Shown: positions 14,045 to 20,443 of the stretch, one piece after another
Numbering within the stretch: position 1 is the stretch's first letter
How the letters are laid out: the number at the start of each line of letters is the position of its first letter
Assembly (NCBI GenBank): GCA_904501795.1
Contig: CAJGCK010000020.1
Coordinates: 1 to 20,443 of the forward strand
DNA length: 20,443 nt
Source: an uncultured Clostridia bacterium
Lineage (GTDB): Bacteria > Bacillota > Clostridia > Christensenellales > Borkfalkiaceae
Reading direction: 5' to 3'
Position numbers and translations under genes: made by a program
Notes under the pieces: generated by a model
The model's input: only the letters and a program-made list of their open reading frames with translations
What the model was told of the DNA's origin: nothing
Database searches by the model: none

Positions 14045-15055
14045 ATGAAAAACGTTTTATCTTTGCTTGGCGCGGTTTTTTTGTGCGTTAACGGGGTGGT
14101 CGGCGGGGGATTTATCTCTGGGAAAGAGCAAGGCGCTTTTTTTGGCTATGAAACAGGCTCTTTTTTGTTGTCGACGGCGGTTTTAACGCTAATATTTTAT
14201 TTTGCAACCGTAAACTCAAAAAAATATAATACGCTAAATGAATTTACTATCTCGATTTGCGGTAATAAAAGCCCTTTTCCCGCTTTGTTTTTTTGTTGTT
14301 CACTCGTTTGTTGTTCGGTCACGCTAAATTTTTTTGAAAACGTTATGCAGGGGTTAAATCGGTTAAAACCATTTCCAATCTTTTCAATTTTACTAATTTT
14401 TATAACGGCTGTTTTGTTTAGGAAAGGCGTTTCAAAAATAAAAAAAGCATCTTTAATCTTAACGCCATTACTGTGCCTTGGCGTTTTTATACTGTTTTTT
14501 AGTAGTAAAAAAACAGAACTTGATTTTTCTAACTCGCTTAAAATTTCCCACCCTTTTTACGCTATAATTTACTCTTTCGTTAATTTTTTTATAGGTTTTC
14601 CTTGTTTTTTCGAAGCGACCAAAGGTAAAACTAACAAGTTTATAAAAGGCGTATCGGTAGTATTTTTCCTTGCCGTTTCTTTGCTTGGAATAGCCGTTTG
14701 CTTGTCTATCAAAGGGTACGGAAAAGATATATCGTCTTATCCCGTGCCACTAATTTTTATTGCGGAAGAACTAGGCGCAAAGGGACTGTTTTCTTTTGCT
14801 TTAATCTTGGGACTAATAACGTCGTTTTGGGCGTCTTTTTATAGTATTAATCTGTTTTCTAAAAACTTAAAAACACTAGTAATTTACTGTATTATTATAT
14901 GTTTATTGTCGATAATAGGAGTGAACGGAATAATAAAATACGTCTATCCAATATTTAGTGCAACGGGCGTAATGTATTTTATAAAATGTATAAAATACAG
15001 CCGTTTGGCAAAATATAAAAACGTGGGGGGAAAAGTAGATGAAAAAGAAACGTAA
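14045..15055 (+). CDS. YkvI-family membrane protein (APC-superfamily-like transporter)
   Basis: A 336-residue polytopic membrane protein with about ten hydrophobic segments. The N-terminal motif VVGGGFISGKEQGAFFGYETGSF (about 18-40) corresponds to the GAGFASGQEILQFF motif of YkvI-family proteins, a Gly-rich unwound helix as in APC/LeuT transporters. Other marks include SFVNFFIGFPCFFEATKG in the middle. Substrate is unknown; related proteins are guessed to carry amino acids or similar solutes. The start lies 50 bases past the HEAT-like gene with only a distant AAGG (14027-14030), so translation may be modest. Cys content in the third and fourth segments is high (FFCCSLVCCSVTL). Its last 17 bases overlap a small downstream gene in another frame. 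Confidence 0.78.
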   Translation: MKNVLSLLGAVFLCVNGVVGGGFISGKEQGAFFGYETGSFLLSTAVLTLIFYFATVNSKKYNTLNEFTISICGNKSPFPALFFCCSLVCCSVTLNFFENVMQGLNRLKPFPIFSILLIFITAVLFRKGVSKIKKASLILTPLLCLGVFILFFSSKKTELDFSNSLKISHPFYAIIYSFVNFFIGFPCFFEATKGKTNKFIKGVSVVFFLAVSLLGIAVCLSIKGYGKDISSYPVPLIFIAEELGAKGLFSFALILGLITSFWASFYSINLFSKNLKTLVIYCIIICLLSIIGVNGIIKYVYPIFSATGVMYFIKCIKYSRLAKYKNVGGKVDEKET

Positions 15056-15149
15056 AATTAGAAAACTTACCGATCAGCAATACAACGAGTATATAATGTC
15101 CTTAAAGGATGAAGAACCACCGATGTTAATTAAAAAAACGGAAAAATAA
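15039..15149 (+). CDS. Small basic protein, 36 residues, unknown function
   Basis: The frame begins ATG at 15039 inside the end of the YkvI-type gene, in a different frame, and ends TAA at 15149. The product starts MKKKRKIRKLTDQQYNEYIM and ends KKTEK: a strongly basic N-terminus, a helix-prone middle and an acidic DEEPP segment. A run of six G (15025-15030) lies 8 bases before the ATG, one of the strongest SD sites in the window, which is the main reason to believe it is translated. No signal peptide or membrane segment. No recognised family. Expression would depend on the upstream gene's transcript, because the next promoter lies after it. Confidence 0.6.
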   Translation: MKKKRKIRKLTDQQYNEYIMSLKDEEPPMLIKKTEK

Positions 15150-15177
15150 CCCAAGAAAAATTTTTTTATTCAATCGA

Positions 15178-15206
15178 TTGTATTTTTTACAAAAAGATTG
15201 TATAAT
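15178..15206 (+). promoter_or_regulatory. Promoter of the GNAT-like gene
   Basis: TTGTAT (15178-15183), 17-base spacer, perfect TATAAT (15201-15206); start near 15213, 27 bases before the ATG. GATTGTAT occurs twice, at 15176-15183 and 15196-15203, exactly 20 bases apart, and a perfect palindrome CAATCGATTG (15171-15180) overlaps the -35. Confidence 0.8.
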
Positions 15207-15239
15207 GAAAATAGGAAAAATTTTTTAAGAAGGCAACAG

Positions 15240-16379
15240 ATGATAGAAATTAAAGAAGTAAAAACGAAAAAACAATTAAAAGAATTTGCAACTTTTCCGT
15301 TAAAACTTTACAAAGATTGCCCGTATTACGTTCCGTCAATTAGAAGTGACGAAATGAATACTTTTAATAAAAAGAAAAACTTTTCGTTGAAAGAAAACGA
15401 CGCAAAAGGTTTTTTGTGTTATAAAGACGGAAAATTGGTTGGAAGAATAGCCGGACTAATAAACAAAGTAGACAACGAGTTAACAGGTAAAAAATTCGTA
15501 AGATTTTCACGGTTTGAGTGTATAGACGATATAGAAGTTTTTAAAGCTTTGCTCGGCGCGGTAGAACGCTTTGGCAAAGAAAATGGTATGGAAATAATTC
15601 ATGGCCCGTGGGGTTTTAACGATACCGATAGAGAAGGTATGCTAACCTACGGGTTTGACAAAAGAAGTACTTACGCAACCAACTATTACTATCCTTATTT
15701 TGCTACTAGAATGGTTGAACTTGGTTTTGAAGACGAGTCTAAGTGGACGGAACGCAATTTTGCTATCCCGGAAGAACCTTACGAGAGAGTAGTTAGGATA
15801 AGCAAAATGTTAAAAAACAAATACCGTTTGGTAGACGTTTCAGAAACCATGTCTGTTAAACAAATACTCTCTAAATACGAAGACGAGTTTTTTGAAACTT
15901 TAACCGACGCTTACGGGCATTTAGACGGATACGTTCCAATAGTTGGCGAAGCAAGAAAAAATATGCTCGACCAGTTCGCAACGATAGTAAATACTAGGTA
16001 CATAAGTTTTTTGATAGATGAAAACGGAAAAGTTGCAGGCTTTGGTATATGCTTGCCTTCAATTTGCGACGCGCTAATTAAAAGCAAAGGCAAACTGTTC
16101 CCGTTTGGTTTTATTTCGGTTTTGCGCTCTATAAAGAAACCTAAAGAACTCGAAATGGGCTTAATCGCTCTTAAAAAAGAATATAAAAACTCTGGAATTA
16201 ACGCGATAATAATAGCAAAGGTGCTAAAAAATCTTATCGATGACGGAGTGACGGGTTTAGAATCTAATCCTATGTTAGAACACAACTTCCATATACAACA
16301 AATGTGGAAGTTCGCTGAAAGCGAAGTGATAAAAAAACGCCAAACCTACAAAAAAGAAATAGGCAGTTTAGTAGACTAA
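15240..16379 (+). CDS. GNAT-fold N-acyltransferase-like protein (YghO-like)
   Basis: A 379-residue protein resembling the large two-part GNAT relatives exemplified by E. coli YghO. Early residues (IEIKEVKTKKQLKEFATFPLKLYKDCPYYVP) match the opening of that family; then LCYKDGKLVGRIAGLIN gives the beta-strand pair of a GNAT fold, and GPWGFNDTDREGMLTYGFDKRSTY is a conserved-looking mid block. A second GNAT-like part follows (SFLIDENGKVAGFGICLPS, residues about 256-274). Substrate is unknown. The ATG at 15240 is chosen: AAGAAGG lies 6 bases before it, and any start near 15198 would overlap the -10 box. The gene is single, between its promoter and a strong terminator. Alternative: a lipid- or peptidoglycan-linked acyltransferase. 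Confidence 0.68.
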   Translation: MIEIKEVKTKKQLKEFATFPLKLYKDCPYYVPSIRSDEMNTFNKKKNFSLKENDAKGFLCYKDGKLVGRIAGLINKVDNELTGKKFVRFSRFECIDDIEVFKALLGAVERFGKENGMEIIHGPWGFNDTDREGMLTYGFDKRSTYATNYYYPYFATRMVELGFEDESKWTERNFAIPEEPYERVVRISKMLKNKYRLVDVSETMSVKQILSKYEDEFFETLTDAYGHLDGYVPIVGEARKNMLDQFATIVNTRYISFLIDENGKVAGFGICLPSICDALIKSKGKLFPFGFISVLRSIKKPKELEMGLIALKKEYKNSGINAIIIAKVLKNLIDDGVTGLESNPMLEHNFHIQQMWKFAESEVIKKRQTYKKEIGSLVD

Positions 16380-16383
16380 AAGA

Positions 16384-16416
16384 AAGAGCAACCGTTTTGG
16401 TTGCTCTTAAATTTTT
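16384..16416 (+). terminator. Intrinsic terminator after the GNAT-like gene
   Basis: A perfect 10-bp stem (AAGAGCAACC, 16384-16393, with 16399-16408), GTTTT loop and a TTTTTT tail at 16411-16416. It isolates the acyltransferase gene from the hsp20 promoter. Confidence 0.9.
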
Positions 16417-16438
16417 TAAAAATTTTTGGTAAAAAACC

Positions 16439-16466
16439 TTGACAAAGTTTGCTTTCCGTTTATAAT
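16439..16466 (+). promoter_or_regulatory. Sigma-A-type promoter of hsp20
   Basis: Perfect TTGACA (16439-16444), 16-base spacer, perfect TATAAT (16461-16466). The start would fall near 16473, inside the first CIRCE element, so repressor binding would block initiation. Confidence 0.92.
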
Positions 16467-16471
16467 ATAAA

Positions 16472-16498
16472 TTAGCAGTCGATACAGTAGAGTGCTAA
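16472..16498. promoter_or_regulatory. CIRCE element (HrcA operator)
   Basis: TTAGCAGTC-N9-GAGTGCTAA, one mismatch from the CIRCE consensus TTAGCACTC-N9-GAGTGCTAA and with the exact 9-base spacer. HrcA represses heat-shock genes through this site in Gram-positive bacteria. It lies at the predicted transcription start of hsp20. No hrcA gene is in this window. Confidence 0.93.
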
Positions 16499-16521
16499 CA
16501 CTCAAAACAATAGATTGCTAA
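16495..16521. promoter_or_regulatory. Second, overlapping degenerate CIRCE element
   Basis: CTAACACTC (16495-16503; 7 of 9 to the left arm), exactly 9 bases, then GATTGCTAA (16513-16521; 8 of 9 to the right arm). Its left arm overlaps the right arm of the first CIRCE by four bases, giving two sites with centres 23 bases apart. Confidence 0.65.
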
Positions 16522-16554
16522 TCTAAAAATAATTTTAATACGGAGGTAAATAAA

Positions 16555-16968
16555 ATGAGAAACTATTTAGTAAGAAGAAATGGAGAAAACGGCGTATTTT
16601 CGCTATTTGACGGTATGTTTGATGATTTTTTCAAAGAGTCGATTTTTTCAGTAGGTAACGTTAGGGCGGACGTCGTTGAAAAAGACGGGGCGTATGAATT
16701 TGCGATTGATATTCCCGGGTGCGACAAAAATGATATAAAACTATCGCTAGACAACGGGTACGTAAACATTTCGGCGAATAGGAGTAGTGGCGAAAACTCG
16801 GGGTATTTAAGGCGTGAGCGTTCGGTTTCGTTTAGTCGTTCTTTCTACGTAGGGGACGGTGTTGAAGCAAAAGACGTTAAAGCGAAATATGAAAACGGAA
16901 CGGTGTATTTAACGGTTAAAAAGCCTACGGAGAAAGACAAAAAGGAAAGCGTTATTGAACTTGAATAA
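16555..16968 (+). CDS. Hsp20/alpha-crystallin small heat-shock protein
   Basis: A 137-residue small heat-shock protein, an ATP-independent holdase forming oligomers. A short N-terminal region with FSLFDGMFDDFFKES is followed by the alpha-crystallin domain from about residue 37 (VRADVVEKDGAYEFAIDIPGCDKNDIKLSLDNGYVNISA), with the loop LRRERSVSFSRSFYVGDGV and the terminal strand YENGTVYLTVKKP. The end IELE supplies an I-x-L-type contact motif. GTV replaces the usual GVL near the domain end. GGAGG lies 8 bases before the ATG. It is controlled by a consensus promoter overlapped by two CIRCE elements, so HrcA repression and heat induction are expected; it is followed by a terminator. Confidence 0.95.
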   Translation: MRNYLVRRNGENGVFSLFDGMFDDFFKESIFSVGNVRADVVEKDGAYEFAIDIPGCDKNDIKLSLDNGYVNISANRSSGENSGYLRRERSVSFSRSFYVGDGVEAKDVKAKYENGTVYLTVKKPTEKDKKESVIELE

Positions 16969-16981
16969 AAAACGCAAAAAT

Positions 16982-17013
16982 AAGAGTGCGCGACAATTTC
17001 GCGCGCTCTTTGT
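16982..17013 (+). terminator. Intrinsic terminator after hsp20
   Basis: A 12-bp GC-rich stem with one T-G pair (16982-16993 with 16999-17010), a CAATT loop and a TTTGTTT-like tail. It separates hsp20 from the htpG promoter. Confidence 0.82.
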
Positions 17014-17022
17014 TTAAAATTC

Positions 17023-17050
17023 TTGACAAAAAACGATAGGAGTATATAAT
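17023..17050 (+). promoter_or_regulatory. Sigma-A-type promoter of htpG
   Basis: Perfect TTGACA (17023-17028), 16-base spacer, perfect TATAAT (17045-17050). No CIRCE is present. An AT-rich inverted repeat TATCA-N9-TGATA (17054-17072) covers the start region and could be a regulatory site. Confidence 0.88.
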
Positions 17051-17102
17051 ATATATCAATATTTAAATGATAAATATATTTTAGTATAAAGGAAGGATGG
17101 TT

Positions 17103-18977
17103 ATGAAGAACTTTAAAACGGAATCAAAAAGAGTATTAGACTTAATGATAAATTCTATTTATACGAATAAAGAAATATTCATTAGAGAACTTATATCAAA
17201 CGCTAGTGACGCTATAGATAAATTAAAGTTTATATCGTTAACGGACGGGGCGGTTAAATCTGATTTTTGCATAAAAATTACAGTAGATAAAGAAAAGGGC
17301 GTTTTGACTATTGAAGATAACGGAATAGGCATGAACGAAAAGGACCTTGAAAACAATCTTGGTACGATAGCAAAGTCAGGCACGTTACAATTCAAGAAAG
17401 AAAACGAAGGTAAAACGGAAGATGAACTTATCGGTCAATTTGGCGTTGGGTTTTATTCGGCGTTTATGGTTGCAGATAAAGTTACCGTATATTCAAAGGC
17501 TTACGGCGAAGAAACGGCTTATAAATTTGAAAGTTCAGGCGTTGAAGGATATGAAATAACCCAAACGGAGAAAGAGAGCGTAGGCACTACTATCGAGTTA
17601 AAATTAAAAGCCGATACCGAAGACGAAAAATATTCGGAATTTTTATCGGAGCATAAAATTTCGGCGTTAGTTAAACAGTACTCCGATTATATTCGTTACC
17701 CTATAAAAATGCTTAAAACGGTAACCGAGAGAGTAGACGGGGGAGAAGATAAAGACAAACCCGAATACAAAACCGAACAACGTCTTGAAACGTTAAACAG
17801 TATGGTTCCGCTATGGAAAAAACAAAAAAGCGAAGTTTCTAAAGAGCAATTAAACGAGTTTTATAAAGACCAGTTCCATGATTATTTAGACCCGTTATAT
17901 AGCGTATACTCTAAGATAGAAGGTACGATAACGTACGACGCGTTGTTGTTTATTCCGTCTAAAGCGCCTTTTGATTACTATTCAAAAGACTTCAAAAAGG
18001 GGCTTAAACTGTATTCTAACGGCGTGCTTATAATGGAAAAGTGCGAAAATCTTTTGCCTGATTATTTCGGGTTTATACGCGGTGTAGTAGACTGTTCAGA
18101 CTTAAACTTAAACATCTCACGTGAAATATTGCAACAAGATAGGCAACTTAAAGCGATTGCGAACAGTCTTGAAAAGAAAATAAGCACCGAGCTTAAAAAA
18201 CTTATGGAAACGGACAAAGACACTTACTCTAAAATGTTTGAAGAGTTCGGTTTGTCCATAAAATTCGGCGTATACGCAGGGTTTGGATATAAAAAGGACC
18301 AACTTAAAGACTTTTTAATGTTCTATTCTTCTACTGAAGAAAAACTCGTATCTTTAAAAGAATACCTTTCTAAAATGAAAGAAGACCAACAAGCTATTTA
18401 TTACGCTTCGGGCGAAAGTTACGAAAAAATTGCCCAACTTCCGCAAATAGAAAAGGCAAAAGACAAAGGGTATGAAATATTGTTTTTCAAAGACGGAGTG
18501 GATGAGTTTGTTGCTAAAATACTAACCGAATACGAAGGTAAAAAGATTTTGCCCGTTGCCGAAGCCGATTTATCGACCAAAACGGAAAAGGACAAAATTC
18601 AAGAAGAAAACAAAGAGAACAAAGAACTTTTAGACTTTATTTTGCAGTCGCTTAAGGGAAAGGTTAGTGAAGTAGTATTGTCGTTAAACTTAAAAACTTA
18701 TCCCGTATGCTTAAAAAGCAAGGGTGAAATCTCGCTAGAGATGGAGAAAGTGCTTAACTCTCTACCTAACAACGGCGAAAAGGTGACCGCACAAAAAGTG
18801 CTTGAAATAAACGCTGAACACAAAATTACGGCAAAACTAAAAGAGTTGTTTAATACGGATAAGGATACGCTTTCTAAATACGCCACCGTTTTATACGAAC
18901 AAGCAAGGCTTTTAGAAGGTCTTTCGGTAGAAAACGTCACGGAGTATTGCTTAGCCGTAGGCGAAATAATAGTATAG
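17103..18977 (+). CDS. htpG: Molecular chaperone HtpG (bacterial Hsp90)
   Basis: A 624-residue Hsp90, an ATP-dependent dimeric chaperone of the cytosol. The N-terminal GHKL ATPase domain is intact: ELISNASDAIDKL with the catalytic Glu and the nucleotide Asn, DNGIGM, LGTIAKSGT, and the lid/end motif GQFGVGFYSAFMVADKV. The middle domain has YIRYPIKM and the LNISREILQQ loop; the C-terminal dimerisation domain ends near LLEGLSVENVTEYCLAV. The second ATG (17103) is preferred, because GGAAGG ends directly against the first ATG (17097) but is 6 bases from the second, and the family opens close to this residue. Its promoter is separate from hsp20 and lacks CIRCE. No clear terminator follows, so some read-through into the ABC gene is possible. 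Confidence 0.97.
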   Translation: MKNFKTESKRVLDLMINSIYTNKEIFIRELISNASDAIDKLKFISLTDGAVKSDFCIKITVDKEKGVLTIEDNGIGMNEKDLENNLGTIAKSGTLQFKKENEGKTEDELIGQFGVGFYSAFMVADKVTVYSKAYGEETAYKFESSGVEGYEITQTEKESVGTTIELKLKADTEDEKYSEFLSEHKISALVKQYSDYIRYPIKMLKTVTERVDGGEDKDKPEYKTEQRLETLNSMVPLWKKQKSEVSKEQLNEFYKDQFHDYLDPLYSVYSKIEGTITYDALLFIPSKAPFDYYSKDFKKGLKLYSNGVLIMEKCENLLPDYFGFIRGVVDCSDLNLNISREILQQDRQLKAIANSLEKKISTELKKLMETDKDTYSKMFEEFGLSIKFGVYAGFGYKKDQLKDFLMFYSSTEEKLVSLKEYLSKMKEDQQAIYYASGESYEKIAQLPQIEKAKDKGYEILFFKDGVDEFVAKILTEYEGKKILPVAEADLSTKTEKDKIQEENKENKELLDFILQSLKGKVSEVVLSLNLKTYPVCLKSKGEISLEMEKVLNSLPNNGEKVTAQKVLEINAEHKITAKLKELFNTDKDTLSKYATVLYEQARLLEGLSVENVTEYCLAVGEIIV

Positions 18978-19018
18978 AAAAAAATATAATAATTCAAGTT
19001 TATATTAAGTTTACCATA

Positions 19019-19043
19019 ATATGATAAAGTACGTTAATCATAT
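19019..19043. promoter_or_regulatory. Near-palindromic operator candidate before the ABC transporter gene
   Basis: ATATGATAAA-N5-TTAATCATAT: 9 of 10 positions of the arms pair across a 5-base centre. A TATAAT (19041-19046) overlaps the right arm, 16 bases before the GTG start. No good -35 fits, so a controlled or activated promoter is possible. Confidence 0.5.
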
Positions 19044-19061
19044 AATAAAAGGGGTTAGATT

Positions 19062-20443
19062 GTGAAAAAGAAAAAAGACAATCAAGTTGCGTTAAAACTT
19101 GAAAACTTAGTAAAAGTTTACGGTACTGGCGATAATACCGTTACGGCGCTAAAAGGCGTTACACTAAGTTTTAGAAAAAGTGAATTCGTATCGATACTAG
19201 GCCCTTCGGGGTGTGGGAAAACCACTTTGCTCAACATAATAGGCGGGCTAGATAGGTATACGGAAGGCGATCTTTCTATTTGCGGAACGTCTACCAAAAA
19301 CTTTGCCGATTCCGACTGGGATACTTATAGGAACAATAGCGTGGGATTCGTGTTCCAAAGTTACAACCTTATTCCGCACCAAACGGTACTATCTAACGTA
19401 GAATTAGCGTTAAAATTATCGGGTATTTCAAAAAACGAAAGGCATAAAAGAGCCCTTTCCGTACTCGAAAAAGTGGGGCTAAAAGGTTTAGAGAACAAAA
19501 TGCCCAACCAAATGTCCGGCGGGCAAATGCAAAGGGTTGCGATAGCAAGGGCACTCGTTAACGACCCTGAAATTATTCTTGCAGACGAGCCGACGGGCGC
19601 GCTTGATACCGAAACGAGCGTTCAAGTTTTAGACCTTTTGAAAGAAGTTTCCAAAGATCGCTTGGTTATAATGGTAACGCACAACCCCGACCTTGCAAAA
19701 AAATATTCGACTAGAACTATTACCTTGCTTGACGGTTTGGTAACGGGCGACTCTAACCCTTGCGAAGATAGTCAACCTTGCGCTAACGAGAGCAAAAAAG
19801 GTAAGGCGCAAATGAAACTCGGTACGGCTTTCTCACTAAGTTTAAGCAATCTAAAAACTAAAAAAGGTAGAACTATTTTAACTAGCATCGCGGGTAGTAT
19901 CGGTATTATAGGAATTGCGCTAGTACTTGCACTCTCAACCGGTTTTTCGGCGTACATACATAAACTACAAGCGGATACTTTGTCCGTTTATCCCGTAACG
20001 GTTAGCGAAGCGACTATCGACTTAACCGATTTTGAAAAAATAACGCAGGGAACGGGGCTTGAAAAATTTCCTAAATTAAAAGAAGTCTATACAAGTACTA
20101 TGTTTTCTAGCCTTTCAAATATGTTAAAGAGTAATAAAATTACCGACGAATACGTTGATTACGTTAAAAATTTCGTAGATGATGAAAACGGTAAAATTGA
20201 CACTGAAAAACAGAGTTGGAAGTATTGTTTGCAAGAAGAATACGGGTTTGACGTTAACGACTTTGTTTACGCCGATATAGGTATTAATTTGCAAGACGGC
20301 GGTGAAGTAGAAAAACAAGTAATGCCTGTAGACGCGCTTATCGATAAACTTTCAAATATGTTTAACGTGGGCATGCAGGCGTCTGAACTCAATATCTCGG
20401 CAGAGTTCGTTAGGGAGTATATCCCGACTATGAGCGAAATTCC
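19062..20443 (+). CDS. ABC transporter ATP-binding protein fused to FtsX-type permease (partial)
   Basis: An open frame that runs off the window; 460 residues are visible. Start is GTG at 19062: an in-frame TAG at 19056-19058 rules out anything longer, and AAAAGGGG lies close upstream. Residues 1-225 are a MacB/LolD-type ATPase: Walker A GPSGCGKT (47-54), Q-loop Gln99, signature MSGGQ (151-155), Walker B IILADE (171-176), switch His207. A linker (226-255) with NPCEDSQPC follows, then the permease half begins (SLSNLKTKKGRTILTSIAGSIGIIGIALVLALSTGFSAYI) with one membrane segment at about 272-295 and the start of a large extracytoplasmic domain. Such fusions are common in clostridia and act in lipoprotein, peptide or antimicrobial handling. 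The substrate cannot be read here. Confidence 0.92.
   Translation, partial: MKKKKDNQVALKLENLVKVYGTGDNTVTALKGVTLSFRKSEFVSILGPSGCGKTTLLNIIGGLDRYTEGDLSICGTSTKNFADSDWDTYRNNSVGFVFQSYNLIPHQTVLSNVELALKLSGISKNERHKRALSVLEKVGLKGLENKMPNQMSGGQMQRVAIARALVNDPEIILADEPTGALDTETSVQVLDLLKEVSKDRLVIMVTHNPDLAKKYSTRTITLLDGLVTGDSNPCEDSQPCANESKKGKAQMKLGTAFSLSLSNLKTKKGRTILTSIAGSIGIIGIALVLALSTGFSAYIHKLQADTLSVYPVTVSEATIDLTDFEKITQGTGLEKFPKLKEVYTSTMFSSLSNMLKSNKITDEYVDYVKNFVDDENGKIDTEKQSWKYCLQEEYGFDVNDFVYADIGINLQDGGEVEKQVMPVDALIDKLSNMFNVGMQASELNISAEFVREYIPTMSEI

Noticed and set aside
15198..15239. Longer start for the GNAT-like protein
   Set aside because: These codons cover the -10 box and transcription start; AAGAAGG fits the ATG at 15240.
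16490..16503. GAGTG-CTAA-CACTC hairpin as an independent element
   Set aside because: It is produced by the overlap between the right arm of the first CIRCE and the left arm of the second; no separate role is needed.
17097..17102. First ATG of htpG
   Set aside because: The SD abuts this ATG with no spacer, while the ATG six bases on has ideal spacing.
18978..19018. Terminator after htpG
   Set aside because: The stretch is AT-rich without a stable stem followed by a T-run; read-through cannot be excluded.
19755..19785. NPCEDSQPC linker in the ABC fusion as a metal site
   Set aside because: Only two cysteines in a low-complexity linker; no family precedent that I know of.
1..20443. CRISPR array, transposon, prophage or integration signs
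   Set aside because: No regular spaced repeats, transposase or integrase frames, terminal repeats or tRNA genes were seen; base composition looks even throughout.

Overview
The window is a gene-dense, AT-rich chromosomal stretch with ATG/GTG/TTG starts, strong AGGAG-type Shine-Dalgarno (SD) sites, TTGACA/TATAAT-type promoters and many hairpin-plus-U-tract terminators. These traits, with SpoVG, SepF, a YtrA-type GntR regulator, a YkvI-type transporter and CIRCE heat-shock control, point to a low-GC Bacillota, most likely an uncultured Clostridia lineage; that placement is an inference. I see no mobile element, CRISPR array, tRNA, rRNA or integration scar. It reads as core and house-keeping chromosome, with its novelty in small details.

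Layout. 1-434: a divergent P-II-like signalling protein ending at a bidirectional terminator. 450-2350 (minus): a GntR (YtrA-like) regulator, ABC ATPase and ABC-2-like permease joined by two one-base TAATG overlaps, with a consensus promoter overlapped by a TGTATTA operator-like repeat. 2360-4268: divergent spoVG (minus) and murC (plus), separated by helically phased A-tracts; murC has no visible SD and may be leaderless. 4294-5370: a single-gene lactate/malate dehydrogenase whose substrate-specificity residue is Arg rather than the Gln of lactate dehydrogenases. 5398-9150 (minus): one operon asd-dapA-dapB-yggS-sepF, making the aspartate-derived diaminopimelate/lysine precursor and ending with a PLP-homeostasis protein and the FtsZ-associated SepF.

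9179-15149 (plus): a DUF624/YesL-like membrane protein with a long charged tail, then hslO (Hsp33, TTG start), a TPR protein and a HEAT-like helical-repeat protein in tight succession, a YkvI-family membrane protein and an overlapping 36-codon gene. 15178-16416: a GNAT-like acyltransferase with its own promoter. 16439-18977: an Hsp20 small heat-shock protein under two overlapping CIRCE elements, then htpG (Hsp90) with its own promoter. 19019-end: a near-palindromic operator candidate and a fused ABC ATPase/FtsX-type permease that runs off the window.

Together the region serves cell-wall precursor supply and division (murC, asd-dapA-dapB, sepF) and protein quality control (hslO, hsp20, htpG). 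No intergenic gap exceeds 300 bases. Four gene starts (spoVG, sepF, the acyltransferase, htpG) are placed downstream of the longest open frame because the SD or promoter position decides them; asd is also trimmed.
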